Source: Polytrichum commune
Taxonomy: Eukaryota; Streptophyta; Polytrichopsida; Polytrichales; Polytrichaceae
DNA: 64,000 bases
Assembly: GCA_950295325.1 (NCBI GenBank)
Contig: OX485809.1
Location: 36,895,081-36,959,080, forward strand
Direction: 5' to 3'
Shown here: positions 25,741-35,901 of the stretch, piece after piece
Layout: the number at the start of each line of letters is the position of its first letter
How positions within the stretch are numbered: position 1 is the first letter of the stretch
Notes under the pieces: generated by a model
Seen by the model: the letters and a program-made list of their open reading frames with translations, nothing else
What the model was told of the DNA's origin: nothing
The model's database searches: none
Position numbers and translations under genes: made by a program

Positions 25741-26044
25741 AACCTCCATCGGAGCAGCTGCCTCTGCCTCCATGGCCTCTAGTGCATGGCCCGCCTGGGA
25801 CGCCTGGGTCTGTTCGATGAGATCCGCTTCGTCTTCGTCCCCACCCAGGTCGAGAGTCTCCATACGGACATCCTCCATCCGCGCGGAAGGATGCTGACCA
25901 TGCTCAGGGCTCTCAACATCCATGCATGCGATACATGCCGCGTCATTGGGGCTCCCCTGCGTGTCCTCCACAATGAGCATGTCAGTGTGTTCCGCAGTGT
26001 CATCGCCCCTCCTAGCAACTACCATATCTGCAATTGAGGGCAGT
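25666..26044 (-). pseudogene. Element B linker exon, downstream half of an exon split by element A
   Basis: Open minus-strand coding stretch, acidic and Ala-rich (MLIVEDTQGSPND, ADLIEQTQAS, PPPDDE), ending at a GAG|GTAACT donor at 25666. It parallels the end of element A's linker exon (AMLDVEGLQGPGD, ending GE|GTAATA). Its upstream half lies 20 kb away at 46098 onward. Removing element A and one CCTA copy joins them in the same frame (codon start positions agree). Palindrome family 2 at 25725 is translated within it (TNARS). Confidence 0.7.
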
Positions 26045-26048
26045 CCTA

Positions 26049-26475
26049 AACACTATATTCGTTAAATTGAGACTTTTTGGGCATTTTGAGACATTCACAG
26101 AAATAAGAACAAGGATAAATGGAACACATATTGGAGAAAGTTGTAAGATGCGAACACTTTGAAGCGGGTGTTTAGAACAAGAACCCCGTTAATAACTCAA
26201 TATTTGGGATTGTTTAGGGTGGGCAATCCAAAACCTTAGGCCAAGTTCAAGGGGAAATCTTAAAACATTCATATTATCGCACAAAAACTTGTATGAATAT
26301 GGTTTAGGTAGGGCAATCCAAACCATAGATCATATTGAAGGGGAAATATGTGAACCAATATAATATAACATACAAAATATTCCAAACTCATATTTGTGAT
26401 GGTTTAGGTAGGGCAATCCAAACCTTAGACCATATGGAAGGGGAAATCATGTGACACTTATATTATTGCAAAAAA
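26049..26475. repeat. Element A left terminus: TIR plus three ~95-bp subterminal repeats
   Basis: After the TIR, a module reading about GGTTTAGGTAGGGCAATCC, then a variable TTAG or ATAG stretch, then GAAGGGGAAAT, occurs three times (from about 26212, 26300 and 26398). Repeated subterminal motifs are typical transposase-binding regions of plant DNA transposons. 26049-26190 is also shared with the small derivative at 35644-35901. Confidence 0.75.
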
Positions 26476-26590
26476 AAAACATACAAAGAGTGGCATGTAA
26501 AATGCATAGCATGCTAACACAACACATCCATTGGATAGTGCGACCCAAAATGTTCTTGCCTATGGCCCAAAACCCTACGCCTACTATGGC

Positions 26591-27499
26591 CTATCTAGCC
26601 TCGGAGACTACCTCTTTTTCTTTTGCTTCATTTTCTTTTGCTTCTTTTTCTTTTGCCTCTTTTTCTTTTGCCTCTTTTTCTTTTGCCTCTTTTTCTTTTG
26701 CCTCTTTTTCTTTTGCCTCTTTTTCTTTTGCCTCTTTTTCTTTTGCCTCTTTTTCTTTTGCCTCTTTTTCTTTTGCTGCGGCTTCTTTTGCTCGCATTGC
26801 TTCAACATTCCTGAAAATCTCCGCCCCGCGACTATAGCCATTCTTGGGGTGACCGCCATCAATAACACATTTTGGATTCCGTCGGCCGCCCGAATTATAC
26901 GACGAAGAATTCGAATACGATGAAGTGGACTGTCTTGCATTTCTGGTCATGGAGTAGAAACGCTCCAACTCGACGGACGCACTAGCCCGCATAGGTCTAT
27001 GGGTGGGAGCAACCTGCAACGCGTGAATGCAAGAACACACGTGTTAGTTTAGGGAGGAAGACCCAAACGTGTCACACGTTCATTTTTTAAGTGCCGGATG
27101 ATTGTAATGCGCGGTTAACCATGTTTTGGGGGGGGGGGGGTTCACCTTGTCACCGGGGGCGTTCCCGTCGGAGTCGGCGAGGAGGGGCAATGCGTCCCGC
27201 AAAGGAATAGGAAGGGTGCCACTCTTCGTAGGCCAAGCGTCCATCCACAGCCGCCGTTGAGGTGTACTACTGCCGCCGGGCCGAGAGGGGGACGTCCAGA
27301 CGCATTTGCGATTTATGCCCTTGAGCGGCGACGGGGACAGAGATCGCCGGAAGATTTGCTTGGGTGGGGGGCTATCGACGACGCCGGCGTCAAGAGGCTC
27401 CTTGGAGTAGTCGATGGTGGACGCGGCATCGTAGACGGTCTCGTAGAAGAAGCTCCCCAAGTTTGATTCGCTGACGATCTCAATCGAGGGCTCCAAACG
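26591..27499 (-). CDS. Small Ser/Pro- and Lys/Glu-rich protein of element A (AKEKE repeat)
   Basis: Exons 27499-27146 and 27013-26591, joined in phase 0 (donor AAG|GTGAAC, acceptor TTGCAG). The first exon has an acidic start (IEIVSESNLGSFF), the block AGVVDSPPPK and a basic SPSPLKG stretch. The second has ELERFYSM, SSYNSGGRRNP and NGYSRGAEIFRNVEA, then about eleven copies of a 15-bp repeat encoding (K)EKEA, ending VSEAR and a TAG. The charged repeat predicts a long single helix or a disordered tail, likely nuclear. The B element has a paralogue without the repeat. The first exon starts at an acceptor; the exon before it is not identified and might be a 5' leader, or the transcript may be linked to the upstream gene. 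No known family. Confidence 0.55.
26627..26780. repeat. 15-bp minisatellite (about 11 units) inside the coding sequence
   Basis: TTTTTCTTTTGCCTC is repeated with very few changes. The reverse strand reads (E)AKEK/KEKEA in frame with the gene. Confidence 0.95.
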
Positions 27500-27618
27500 C
27501 TGATGGCAAAATTAAAACAAACAAAACCCAAGGGGAGGGGGGCAGGGGGGGAGCATGAGAAAATCGATATACAATTGAGGCATACTATATCACACACAAT
27601 GGCACACCATGTAGTATC

Positions 27619-28431
27619 TCAAATGAGTTTATTATATTTCGCGTGAGCGTACAACTCTCTGTACATATAGTCCTTCGGATCCATGTATCTTTCGCCTATC
27701 GGATTACAACTAAGGAACTGGGGCACGGGTAGTCCGCTCCCCACGAGCGTTTGAATGTACTTAAGTAGGTCTAACAAAAAGCGGTCTCGGACCTTCTCGA
27801 CCGTCCACGTGGGGCAAACGATGAAGTTGGAGGTCGGGTTCAAAATGTTTTTGGAAGCGCTGTCGTCCACCATCAACGTGTTGTCACGGGTGGGGCGAAC
27901 GTCGTAGGGACAGCCGACCATGGTCGGACGCTGGTCCCATACGACTGGCTTCAAGACCTTAAGAAATTGGTTTACGGCGGGGTTGTTGGGCTTCTTCACA
28001 ACCCTGCCCTCAGGGGTGTACAATGTTTTACAAGAATCCTGTCCTAGGACCAAGCACGGGGGTTGGAGTCCCTTGAAGATGAACTCCACGACGGCCTGGG
28101 TATTCTCGGACTTCATGGAGCTCCAAATGATCACCCACCATTTGGATAGGGCGACCTGTAGGAAGCGCCGAAGCCACGGGCGGAGGTACACTAGCTTGCT
28201 TTTGATGTACGCGGGGGGTCCATCGTAGTTGGCGTCCTCGGGCTTGCAGAAAGGCACCGTTGGGACCCTCGGACAATGCACGCACTGGACAAGGACCCCG
28301 TTGAGGTCTAGCACCAGGAACCGGGTCTTGGGAGGCGAAGGTGGCGAGGGCAAAATCGGGGGGACCACCGCGCTGTCCTCCACACTCCTCAGAGAGGATC
28401 GGTGGGGAGCTGCGACGCTATGCTCCGAACC
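27619..28431 (-). CDS. FCP1/NIF-type HAD phosphatase-like exon of element A
   Basis: Acceptor at CCGCAG|GGTTCG, with a pyrimidine-rich tract before it. Stop TGA after YNKLI. Motifs: RFLVLDLNGVLV (about 28310-28290; the nucleophile Asp is kept, the second Asp is Asn), RPWLRRFLQVAL, VIIWSSMKSENTQAVVEF (the FCP1-type 'W(S/T)S' block), LVLGQDSC and NTLMVDDSASKNILNP (motif III/IV Asp pair). FCP1/SCP-type enzymes remove phosphate from RNA polymerase II C-terminal-domain serines, so a carried copy could influence transcription. The Asn change may reduce catalysis. The exon is fully open, unlike its frameshifted partner in element B. It could also be read as a separate gene if the upstream join is wrong. 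Confidence 0.78.
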   Translation of the reverse strand, partial: GSEHSVAAPHRSSLRSVEDSAVVPPILPSPPSPPKTRFLVLDLNGVLVQCVHCPRVPTVPFCKPEDANYDGPPAYIKSKLVYLRPWLRRFLQVALSKWWVIIWSSMKSENTQAVVEFIFKGLQPPCLVLGQDSCKTLYTPEGRVVKKPNNPAVNQFLKVLKPVVWDQRPTMVGCPYDVRPTRDNTLMVDDSASKNILNPTSNFIVCPTWTVEKVRDRFLLDLLKYIQTLVGSGLPVPQFLSCNPIGERYMDPKDYMYRELYAHAKYNKLI

Positions 28432-31400
28432 CTGCGGCGACGAGCGAGAAAAGGCGGCGAGGACTATGTTATGCTATGTCCATCTCAAGCAGAACGGGAA
28501 TTTTGTGCAAACACAAGAAGAATTGGACCATTGGTGGCAACAAAAACATACAAGGGAACAACATACATTGGGACACGGATGCAAACATATGGGCGCCAAA
28601 AATAATAATTTTATTTTTACAAATCTCTATATACAATTTGATTTGGGGGGGGGGGGCGTGGTGAACGAGGGCATTCACACTATCCTAATTCTACATCTAC
28701 AAAATTGGTTGCGCGCCGCCAAGGTCGAGCGTAGTCGAATGCAGGTGAGACGAAGGGGATCGCGGGGGGGCACGTTGGGGGGAGGGGGAGCAAGTGTAGA
28801 CCAGGGGGGCAGGGGGTGTGCATTTCCTCCTAGCAAGGGGGACACGACCACGCCAACAAGACAGTGACCCAGGAAGTTTGGGTCGGTCGACCCAAACTGG
28901 GAGGGCTCAATGTATTACCTCGCCCTGGTCATGTCTCGATGATGTGGAAGCCTCCACCGTCCCCGCTGCCCCGCCTCTCTCGCCACCGCCTTCTCCGACG
29001 ACGTCAGGAACCTTCTCCTGCAAACGATCGGCATCAGGCCCTTGTCCTAAACCAATCTCCGCATGTGCATCATGCATGGGTTCATCGATTTGGTTAGGAG
29101 TAGAGGTATCACCAGGCCCTTGCAGGCCTTCAACATCTAGCATGGCCGTGTCTAATTGACACCCATGTTGGTCAAGGGAGGACTGCGCTGCAACGGGGTT
29201 TGGGTCGCCCGACCCAAACTATCCTGCATCTGGAGAGGGCCCTTCGGACACTACAGTGGATGGTGGGTTTGGGTCGGTCGACCCAAACATCCTGGGGTCG
29301 TCCGATTGGTGGGGTGGCGCCATGACTATGGGGGGCCGAAGTGGTGGAGGGCCCAAAGGGGAGGAGGCTCCAGAGACGCGCCAGATGTTGGGGTCATCCA
29401 CTTGCTGGACCGGCGCGTATGGAACTTGGTGGGGCCGCATCAAGTGCTGAAAGAAGCTGAAAGACGATTGCGGCACAGGCTGCTGAGGGATGCTCTGCGG
29501 AGGGAAGCCGGGGGGCAAGTGCGGGAAGGAGCTGGAGGGAGCCACCACCAAACCTTGCGCCCACATTCCTTGTATCACTTGTGATATCAAGTCGGCGTGG
29601 GACGGAGGTTGGGCCATCGCCCTTTGACGCTCCTGCTCCAACAGGAGAGCCCTCAGCTCTGCGACCTCGTTCCGCATTGAGGGTTCTTCCGCGGCAGCCT
29701 TCTGCAGGCGGACTCGCTGCTCCTCGTCCCTCCTCATCTTCTCGTTCGCCTCCTCCACAGTCAGGACCTCGGGCTTCACCCTAACCATGCCAGCGAACGC
29801 TGTCGGGGACGGGGGATCTGATCTTAGCCGTTTGGCGAGCTCAATGTCATCGTCGTCCTCGCTACTTATGGCAATGGTCTCCTCCACGGAGTAGTCGCCA
29901 TACAGCTTCTTCCCCTTTAACTTCCTCCTCTCCCTGAACGTCGCGGTGGCGTCCCTGGAGTACATGTCCCGTGCATCGTCCACAGTCAGGACGGGCACGA
30001 GCTTACTCTGCGGGGTTGCCGCCCGCATCGCCTTCTTCCGTTGAGGGGCTTCGGATTGTTGCGTGAAGCCCGTTGCCCCTTTCTCGACGTCGCCTTCCTT
30101 CTCCGCCTCCTCGTGTTCCTCTTCTTCCTTCTCCTCCTCCTCAACCTCGCCACCTTCTGTGCGGGACGGATTGCCCGGATGCAACCCGACCAGAGGTTCG
30201 GAAACTTGGGTCGTGGCCCTCATGGCCATTTCCTCCGGGTTGATGCGCCTCACCCTATCAAGAGGGTTTTCGCCACCCTGAACAACCTCGTCGATGTAGC
30301 TACCCGGGATCCAATCGAGGATGTCCATCTTCTTCGCCAACGATTTCTGCACCCTGTAAAATGGCAGATCGCCATCCTCTATGTAGGAGTATATATTCAG
30401 CCCCGACATCTACACAATCCAAGTTATAGGGAAATTAGAATTTGTCGAGGCAATCACATAAACAAGACTAAGTGAAATGTGTAGTTTGGGTCGGTCGACC
30501 CAAACCTGCAAAGAGCCTAGTTTGGGTCGATCGACCCAAACTGCTTACGAGCTATAGAAAGTCACTTACCATGGCAGCATAGACAGGTTTTGAGCCTCCG
30601 AAGACGTTGAAGATGCAGTCCCCTCTCCTCATCAGCGTCCTCATCATTCTCATGTAAAATTCCATCCGCAGCTCATCTGCAGGATAGTTCGCGTATTTAG
30701 CCTCGTCGTAGAGGCACTTGTTCGCACCCAACCCTTCTGGAACTTGGAAGAGTTTGTCCATCCGGGATATAGGGTGGTTTGGCACCTTCAGCAACTCCGT
30801 TTTGTACACGAAGTACAAACACAAGACGTTGACGAACTTGGTCTTCTTGTCCCTCAACGTCGTGTAAGCTCCCTCCGCCGGTGCGGCGATGTAATGAGAC
30901 TTGGAGACTGCATACTCCGGCTGCAGTTTCCGGACAAGCTCGTACACCTGCTCCGCCCTTCTATCCTCGACTATCCAAAGCCAGATATCTACCTCCCTGA
31001 ACTTAGGGCTTGTATAATCGACGAACTTAGTTAAGAAGGGGTCATAGAAGAGGGTGCTCATCGTGCCCTCAAATGAGCTTCCAGGAATATTTCTAAAATC
31101 AATCATCCCAAAAGGAAAGCGGTCCCTTGCTTTCGTCCTTATCGCCATTCTGGCGTCTTGACCTGGCCAGCCCTGAATTTTCAAAGGCTCGAAGGTGACA
31201 AGGTTGAAGTAAGCGTCCCCTTCAAACTGGACAATCTTCTTCTCCTTGATGAAGTTCGAGAACGCACGCGCTGTGTGATCCGGAAGCGCCCGGTTCTTCC
31301 CACCCTTCACCATCTTGGCCCGCAAGAAGTCGTCCCCCGCTTCCCTTATTAGAGCCGCCATGGAGGCACTAGTGAATTTATATTCATCTTTGAATGCTCT

Positions 31401-33495
31401 CCAGTTAGCCCCATGAACCTCGCCGTCCACGACAATATTCCTCTCTGGCACCAATTTATGCAGCTCTTGCACGATAGTCGTCTTCTTTTTCCTGTTCTCC
31501 GTCCATTCCTTCATGGTGTAGCATGAAGGAACGAAGGATTTGGGCTTTACGAAGACAATCTTCGGGTGCACCCAGCACCTCTTGGCCGTGGGTGCCACGT
31601 GCAGGATGTGCGATGCCGCCTTCTCCACCTCCGTCTCTGACAGCCCTTGAAGAGTTCTAAAGAACTCTCTCACGAGAGGCTTCATCTGCTTGAAGCGCGA
31701 GGCCAGGCTGAAGAAAGCGCCAGTATCAGGATCGATCAAATCCCCCGTCTCGTGCTTTTCAAACACGGTTTTCCACTTCCTCCAAACTGAGTCCGATGCT
31801 GTAATCAAGTAAATCTCCCCCTTCAGGTCGCTGTATTTCTTCTGCTTGTGGCTCGAATTATCAATGGAGGAGAATTTGTTGATCATTTGGTATTTGAAAT
31901 CCTGCACGTGAACAAAACAGAACATTTGAATGCGTGTTAGTTAAGTACATGTGATTTCCAAACCATATCATGACCAACATCTACAACAAGAGTTTGGGTC
32001 GGTCGACCCAAACTGAAAAAAAACACAAGACTGCAACAGTTGTTTGGGTCGATCGACCCAAACTAAAAAAACACAAGACTGCAACAGTTGTTTGGGTCGA
32101 TCGACCCAAACTTAAAAAAAACACAAGACTGCACCAGGAGTTTGGGTCGGTCGACCCAAACAATACTCACCTCCCACTTGGGATTCTTGTCCTTCGCATT
32201 CTCCCTCTCCTTGGGAGGCCTACCATAGAACTCCCACACCTCCCGCGAGGCCATGATATTCCTTATCCAGGAAGCTTGGTAGGCCCTCTTCTTGTTTCCC
32301 ATATTGAAGTACCGGGAGATGTCGCTGAGCTTGGTCTCGTCGTCAGACCACACCACCAGTGCCTTCCAAACCTTCAGCTTTTCCTTCTGATTGTTGGGAT
32401 CGTCCCACTCATTCATGAGTTGGATTTTCTTGGATGCCTCCACGCTGTGTTGGCCGTCTATCAGCCAAAAATCGCCCTTCTGAATTGTTGGCCACATTTC
32501 AGGTGTAGGCATTTTCTTGAGACCCTGTGGCATCACTACAATCGTTTGCCTGTCGTCTTTAAACTGCTCGCAAATGATCTGCGCGATTATCCAGTCAACG
32601 TAGGCGTCCTCCTTTGCCCGGACACACTTCTCCGGTGGCGCTAGATGGCACTGGCTGATGTTCACGTCGAACTTGAAATCCCTGCCCATGAAAAAACAGT
32701 GGGAGCATTTCGTCGTGAAATTGTTCACGATTTTCTGCAGCTCCCCTGCATCCACCTCTTCGCCGGGCTTCAGCATGCGCAACTCCGGTGAGACTGGCTC
32801 GTCAGTCATCACAGATGACTCTCTCGCCCTCTTGGATGGAGTTGTTTGACGGCTCCCAGAAGGTGTAGGGGTCTCACTATTCGTAGGTGTTTGGGAGGGA
32901 GTGGTCCTACGCGAGTCAGCCAGTACTGGTAGCGGCATCCTCACCGATTGAGGTCTTGACGACCCTGCTCCTTCCTCTGTGGGAGCTTTCCGCCTCACAG
33001 GTTGCTGTGATTTGGTTTTGCTTTGCAGGCCCCTGTTCAGCACGGTTATTGCATGTTTTAGTTTTGTGAACCGGCTTGAGACCTTGGTATTCGATGTACT
33101 CCCATCGATAAATATTGTCTCCGGCTTGATAACTTCCGGTTCGACACAGGACTCTCTTGCATAGAGTGCGTCGAAAGGCTCGGAGAACTGGTGCATGAAC
33201 ATATGCGCGTTCTGCACAGCCGAGTTCTCGAGGATGACGTCGGTATAGTCTCCAAGAGACTGTACCGATGCGACCTCCCATCCCGTAAGAGTCGCCCAGG
33301 TGTGTTTCTCCACGGTTCCCACCTTGACAACAAAAATCATTTTGTATGTTGAGGCTTTGACTACTTGAATAGACCAAGCGAGGACAAGCCCGTCCTTAGG
33401 GGAATAGGAGTCATCCTGCGGGGTTTCGTGCTCCTGCCACAACATGTCCGGCGCAGGCATGAACCACCTTTCGCCGGGTCTTTCTTTGGAGCCAT
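27619..33495 (-). CDS. Large ParB-like / amino-methyltransferase-like / FCP1-like gene of element A (one in-frame stop)
   Basis: Four exons with matching phases: 33495-32171, 31901-30570, 30409-28919 and 28431-27619. Introns are GT-AG (GTGAGT, GTAAGT and GTAATA donors), and all joins I could place are phase 0. The product would be about 1,650 residues plus unknown upstream exons. Order: a novel N-terminal region, a ParB-like domain with an IDGQHS motif, a methyltransferase-like domain whose motif I is split by an intron, a long acidic/Pro-rich linker, and an FCP1/NIF-type HAD domain. A single TAG at 29219-29221 interrupts the linker exon; the frame continues beyond it to the proper donor, so the copy is a recent pseudogene or makes a product without the HAD domain. 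The last join (28919 to 28431) is inferred from phase and from the equivalent exon pair in element B. Each intron contains family 1 palindromes. Confidence 0.62.
28919..30409 (-). CDS. Linker exon of the large gene, with palindromes translated in frame and one TAG
   Basis: The first ~50 residues complete the methyltransferase-like domain (SYIEDGDLPFYRVQKSL). The rest is disordered: an EEEEKEEEEHEE run, an acidic SSEDDDDIELAKRL block with basic flanks, a coiled-coil-like stretch (AELRALLLEQERQRAM) and Gln/Pro-rich sequence. Two family 1 palindromes are translated as FGSTDPN (29267-29288) and FGSGDPN (29198-29219). The TAG at 29219-29221 uses the first base of the second palindrome. Beyond it the same frame runs on to the donor GAG|GTAATA at 28919, so it is almost certainly one exon with a nonsense mutation. 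Confidence 0.6.
30570..31901 (-). CDS. Exon with divergent beta-class amino-methyltransferase-like domain (large gene of element A)
   Basis: Begins DFKYQMINKF after acceptor GTGCAG and ends at YAAM|GTAAGT. Near the 3' end GDCIFNVFGGSKPVYAAM continues in the next exon as MSGLNIYSYIED. This corresponds to motif I of beta-class N6-adenine/N4-cytosine methyltransferases (FxGxG..AA, then an acidic residue after the next strand) in the expected C-terminal place. Upstream, FGMIDFRNIPG (about 31081-31113) sits where the catalytic D/N-PP-Y motif IV should be, but the PP-Y is not conserved. In motif I the last Gly is Lys. It may therefore bind DNA or cofactor without methylating. Unit C's gene shows the same order of blocks. 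Family membership is inferred from motif order and intron placement. Confidence 0.52.
32171..33495 (-). CDS. Exon with ParB-like domain (large gene of element A)
   Basis: The exon opens after acceptor TTACAG and ends KNPKWE|GTGAGT. The first ~130 residues (LVLAWSIQVVKAS, HTWATLTGWEVASV) are unassigned. A disordered Ser/Thr/Pro/Lys segment follows (about 32,950-32,800). The last ~200 residues contain KGDFWLIDGQHSVEASKKI (motif at about 32444-32458), which matches the 'DGxHR..A' signature of the ParB/sulfiredoxin fold that binds nucleotide and clamps DNA in plasmid partition and related proteins. The usual Arg after His is Ser here. The following block (LSDISRYFNMGNKKRAYQ) resembles the helical DNA-binding part after ParB domains. 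Assignment rests on motif shape; a profile search would decide it. Confidence 0.6.
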
Positions 33496-33781
33496 CTGTA
33501 AGAAAATAATGTGCAAGGTTAGTTTCGGTCGTTCGACCCAAACATCTACGACATGAATAGGTTTAGGTGGATTGTGTATTTATATATTTCAGCATCATTT
33601 GTAATGATAATAAGAATGTTGTGATTATTGGGTGGATTTGCATTTTATATTGTTTGTGACATGCAGGATTCCTTGATACTTTTCCTTGATGCATTCATTG
33701 ATTATTATTTTGGGTTGATGTGAATTTTATATTGATGCAAAAATCATGGATTTCTTTATGAGTTTATAATTAGAAGACTTA

Positions 33782-33976
33782 GTTTGGGTCGTTCGACCCA
33801 AACATGATGCTTTGTGTTATATTTTGGTCGTTCGGCCCAAACATGATGCTTTGTTTTGTGTTTGGGTCGAGCGACCCAAACAAGGGGCTGTGTTTGGGTC
33901 GGTTGACCCAAACAAGAGGCTATGTTTGGGTCGGTCGACCCATACAAGAGGTTGTGTTTGGGTCGTCTCCCCAAAC
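33782..33976. repeat. Palindrome family 1 cluster upstream of the ParB-like exon
   Basis: Six copies in 195 bp, starting about 33782, 33823, 33858, 33890, 33922 and 33956. Centres are TT, TT, AG, GT, GT and one decayed. Several have one or two arm mismatches. One more degenerate copy lies near 33520-33542. The cluster is probably in the 5' region or an upstream intron of the large gene. Confidence 0.9.
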
Positions 33977-33979
33977 AGT

Positions 33980-35640
33980 ATTATTTTAATATATTTTTTA
34001 AACTTGGCATCTAGCATATACAATGCTTATGCATTGTGTATGCTACAAAACCGTGAATATACAAACACATATTGGTTAAAATAAAACACAATACCTTTCA
34101 AAGATGTTGTGCAGACAATTTGGAGTAGAGCAGGTTGTTCTTCCAATAATTCTCAATATCAACAAACTGTGAGAAAGTTCAATGAGAAACTTTCAAACAA
34201 GTATCAACTCTCTCAAATAGCTCTTGGATCTCTCAACCAACTCCTGAATCTCACACAGAACTACTGAATCTCTCAAAAGACTTCGAAATGTCTAAACCAA
34301 CTCCTGAATCTCACACACAACTACTAAACCTCTCAAAAGCCTTCGAAATGTCCAAACCAACTCCTGAATCTCACACACAACTACTAAACCTCTCAAAAGA
34401 CTTCGAAATGTCTAAACCCACTCCTGAATCCCTCACAAAACTACTGAATCTCTCAAACGACTTCGAAAACTCTCAAACAACTCTTGATACTCTTAAAGAA
34501 CTCTTGAATTTCACAAGCACTCCTAAAACTTCTAGTACAAACACCTGGACCTCCCAAACCGAAGCTTTATCTACTACCGAATGTTCTACTAACTTCCTTC
34601 AGCACTTTCCAATACTCTTCAACACTCTTTTGCTAACTTCCTTCACTCTCACGCTCTAAAACCTTCCTCCGTATGTTTCTGTTTCTTTCAAAACTCTTCC
34701 TAACTTCTAAGATTGCACAAGGGCTATTCTATTGAAGAGCAAAAGAAAGGAGGGAAAAGAAGATGCAGAAGAAAGCAATGAACGCGGGAGAATGAAGGGT
34801 TAACCTACACCAAGCCTGATTCGCCGCGGCGCTTCAGGAGAGGCGGCGCTTCCAAGCGAGGCGCGGAGAGAGAGAGAGAGAGAAAGAAATGAGAAATGTG
34901 ACGGTTGGGGTTTTGTTTACCTCGGGCATTGGCCCCCAACCGCATGAATAGGGTGCCCATAGGATTAGGGCACCCACGGAAACAGGGTTACAGGGAACCC
35001 TAAAACCTAAATCATAACGCTTGACTCTAAACCCTTAGCGGGCCTACCTCTTTAAGAGTACATAGGCTATTTGCCTCATAGCATAGGTTGCATTCTACAA
35101 TATCAACTTTTTGTAAGTTGAAAACCTTTTGAATTTGTAAGTTCCTCGCCAATTGCCTCAAAACTAAATTTTAGTAGGTTAAAATCCTTCATATCTTTTA
35201 ATGTTGTAGGTTTTAAAATCAAAATTTGAGTACTAAGTGGGATCCTTCAAGTTGGCAGGAATTGAACCTGGCTAAGCCTTTCACCACGTTTGAAGGCCAA
35301 GGATTAACCAAGTCTTTTTTAAAGAGTTGATTATAAGTTTTGAAAGGTTGCTAAAATTCAAATGAGTTTAAGGGTGAAAGTTCTCACCATGTTCTCATTC
35401 AACCTCTACTCTTCCTGCAAGATATAGCCTAAAGATATGTACTTAGGCCAACTAATTTCCCAATTTGAAGAAGGATGAATGGCTAAAATCCTTTCTTTTA
35501 AAAAAAATTTAGGCAAAATTTCCTAAATGTTTTTATCACATAGGTTGATATCCTATGTTTTTAAATTGTCCATAGGCTCTTTGTCCTACACTTTCAAAAT
35601 TTTATAGGCTAAGTCACTAATTTTGTAGGCTGCATTTGTT
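33980..35640. other. Probable 5' region of the large gene; minisatellite and unassigned sequence
   Basis: 34250-34440 holds a ~60-bp repeat (CTTCGAAATGTCTAAACC, then ACTCCTGAATCTC) in about three good copies with decayed flanks. 34860-34885 is a (GA)n run in a GC-rich island (34795-34880) that could be a promoter of the minus-strand gene. 35225-35330 contains, on the minus strand, GGTTCAATTCC, which fits a Pol III B box, but I could not fit a full tRNA. The rest shows nothing recognisable. Confidence 0.45.
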
Positions 35641-35643
35641 TTA

Positions 35644-35901
35644 ATCGGTATATTCGTTAATTTGGGATTTTTTTTGGCATTTTGAGAAAGTTACAAATAT
35701 AAGAACATGGATAAAATCGCACGTACATTGGAGAATGTTGTAAGATGCAAATACTTTGAAGCGGGTGTTCATATCAAGAACGCAATTAAGATCTCATATG
35801 AAGATGGTTTAGGTACGACGACCCAAACATTACACTATGTTGTTGTGGTCCATATATTAATTTGAGAGAAGAGAAAATCTCAAATTAGCGAATTTTAGGG
35901 T
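35644..35901. mobile_element. ~258-bp non-autonomous derivative of the element A/B family
   Basis: The left end resembles A's left end (TATATTCGTTAATTTGG, then GGCATTTTGAGA, then GATGCAAATACTTTGAAGCG). The right end resembles A's right end (CCATATATTAATTTGAGA, then TCTCAAATTAGCGAATT). The middle of the element is missing. It lies inside element A. The terminal bases have diverged and I could not see a TSD. Confidence 0.7.

Larger units (their letters stand above)
22870..26048. mobile_element. Older element B, left part (continues at 46094 after the nested element A)
   Basis: The left end begins AACACTATATTCGTTAA, matching about 45 bp of the left end of element A at 26049. Gene order then matches A's left part: a small Lys-rich protein gene, an FCP1-like exon, then an upstream linker exon, all on the minus strand. 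The element resumes at 46098 and is cut again at about 48056, so its right end is not in the window. All of its reconstructable genes are broken. Its palindromes are of the ACGAACG type, not the type found in A. Confidence 0.75.
28876..32161. repeat. Palindrome family 1 inside the large gene of element A
   Basis: Arms GTTTGGGTCG and CGACCCAAAC separated by two variable bases. Copies: 28876-28897 (intron), 29198-29219 and 29267-29288 (exon), 30484-30505 and 30520-30541 (one intron), 31992-32013, 32042-32063, 32090-32111 and 32140-32161 (one intron, spaced 48-50 bp). Central pairs seen are GT, AC, AT and CC. Every intron I could define in this gene contains at least one copy. Confidence 0.95.

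Noticed and set aside
26451-26923. Ser/Phe- or Phe/Leu-rich proteins on the plus strand
   Set aside because: They are antisense readings of the AKEKE minisatellite; the minus-strand reading has splice sites and a paralogue in element B.
34288-34659. A 123-residue repeat protein (SKPTPES repeats)
   Set aside because: It lies in a 60-bp minisatellite, has no splice or start context, and the same tract is likely the 5' region of the opposite-strand gene.
35225-35330. A tRNA gene or SINE head on the minus strand
   Set aside because: Only a B-box-like GGTTCAATTCC and a short T-arm are visible; no A box or cloverleaf could be fitted.
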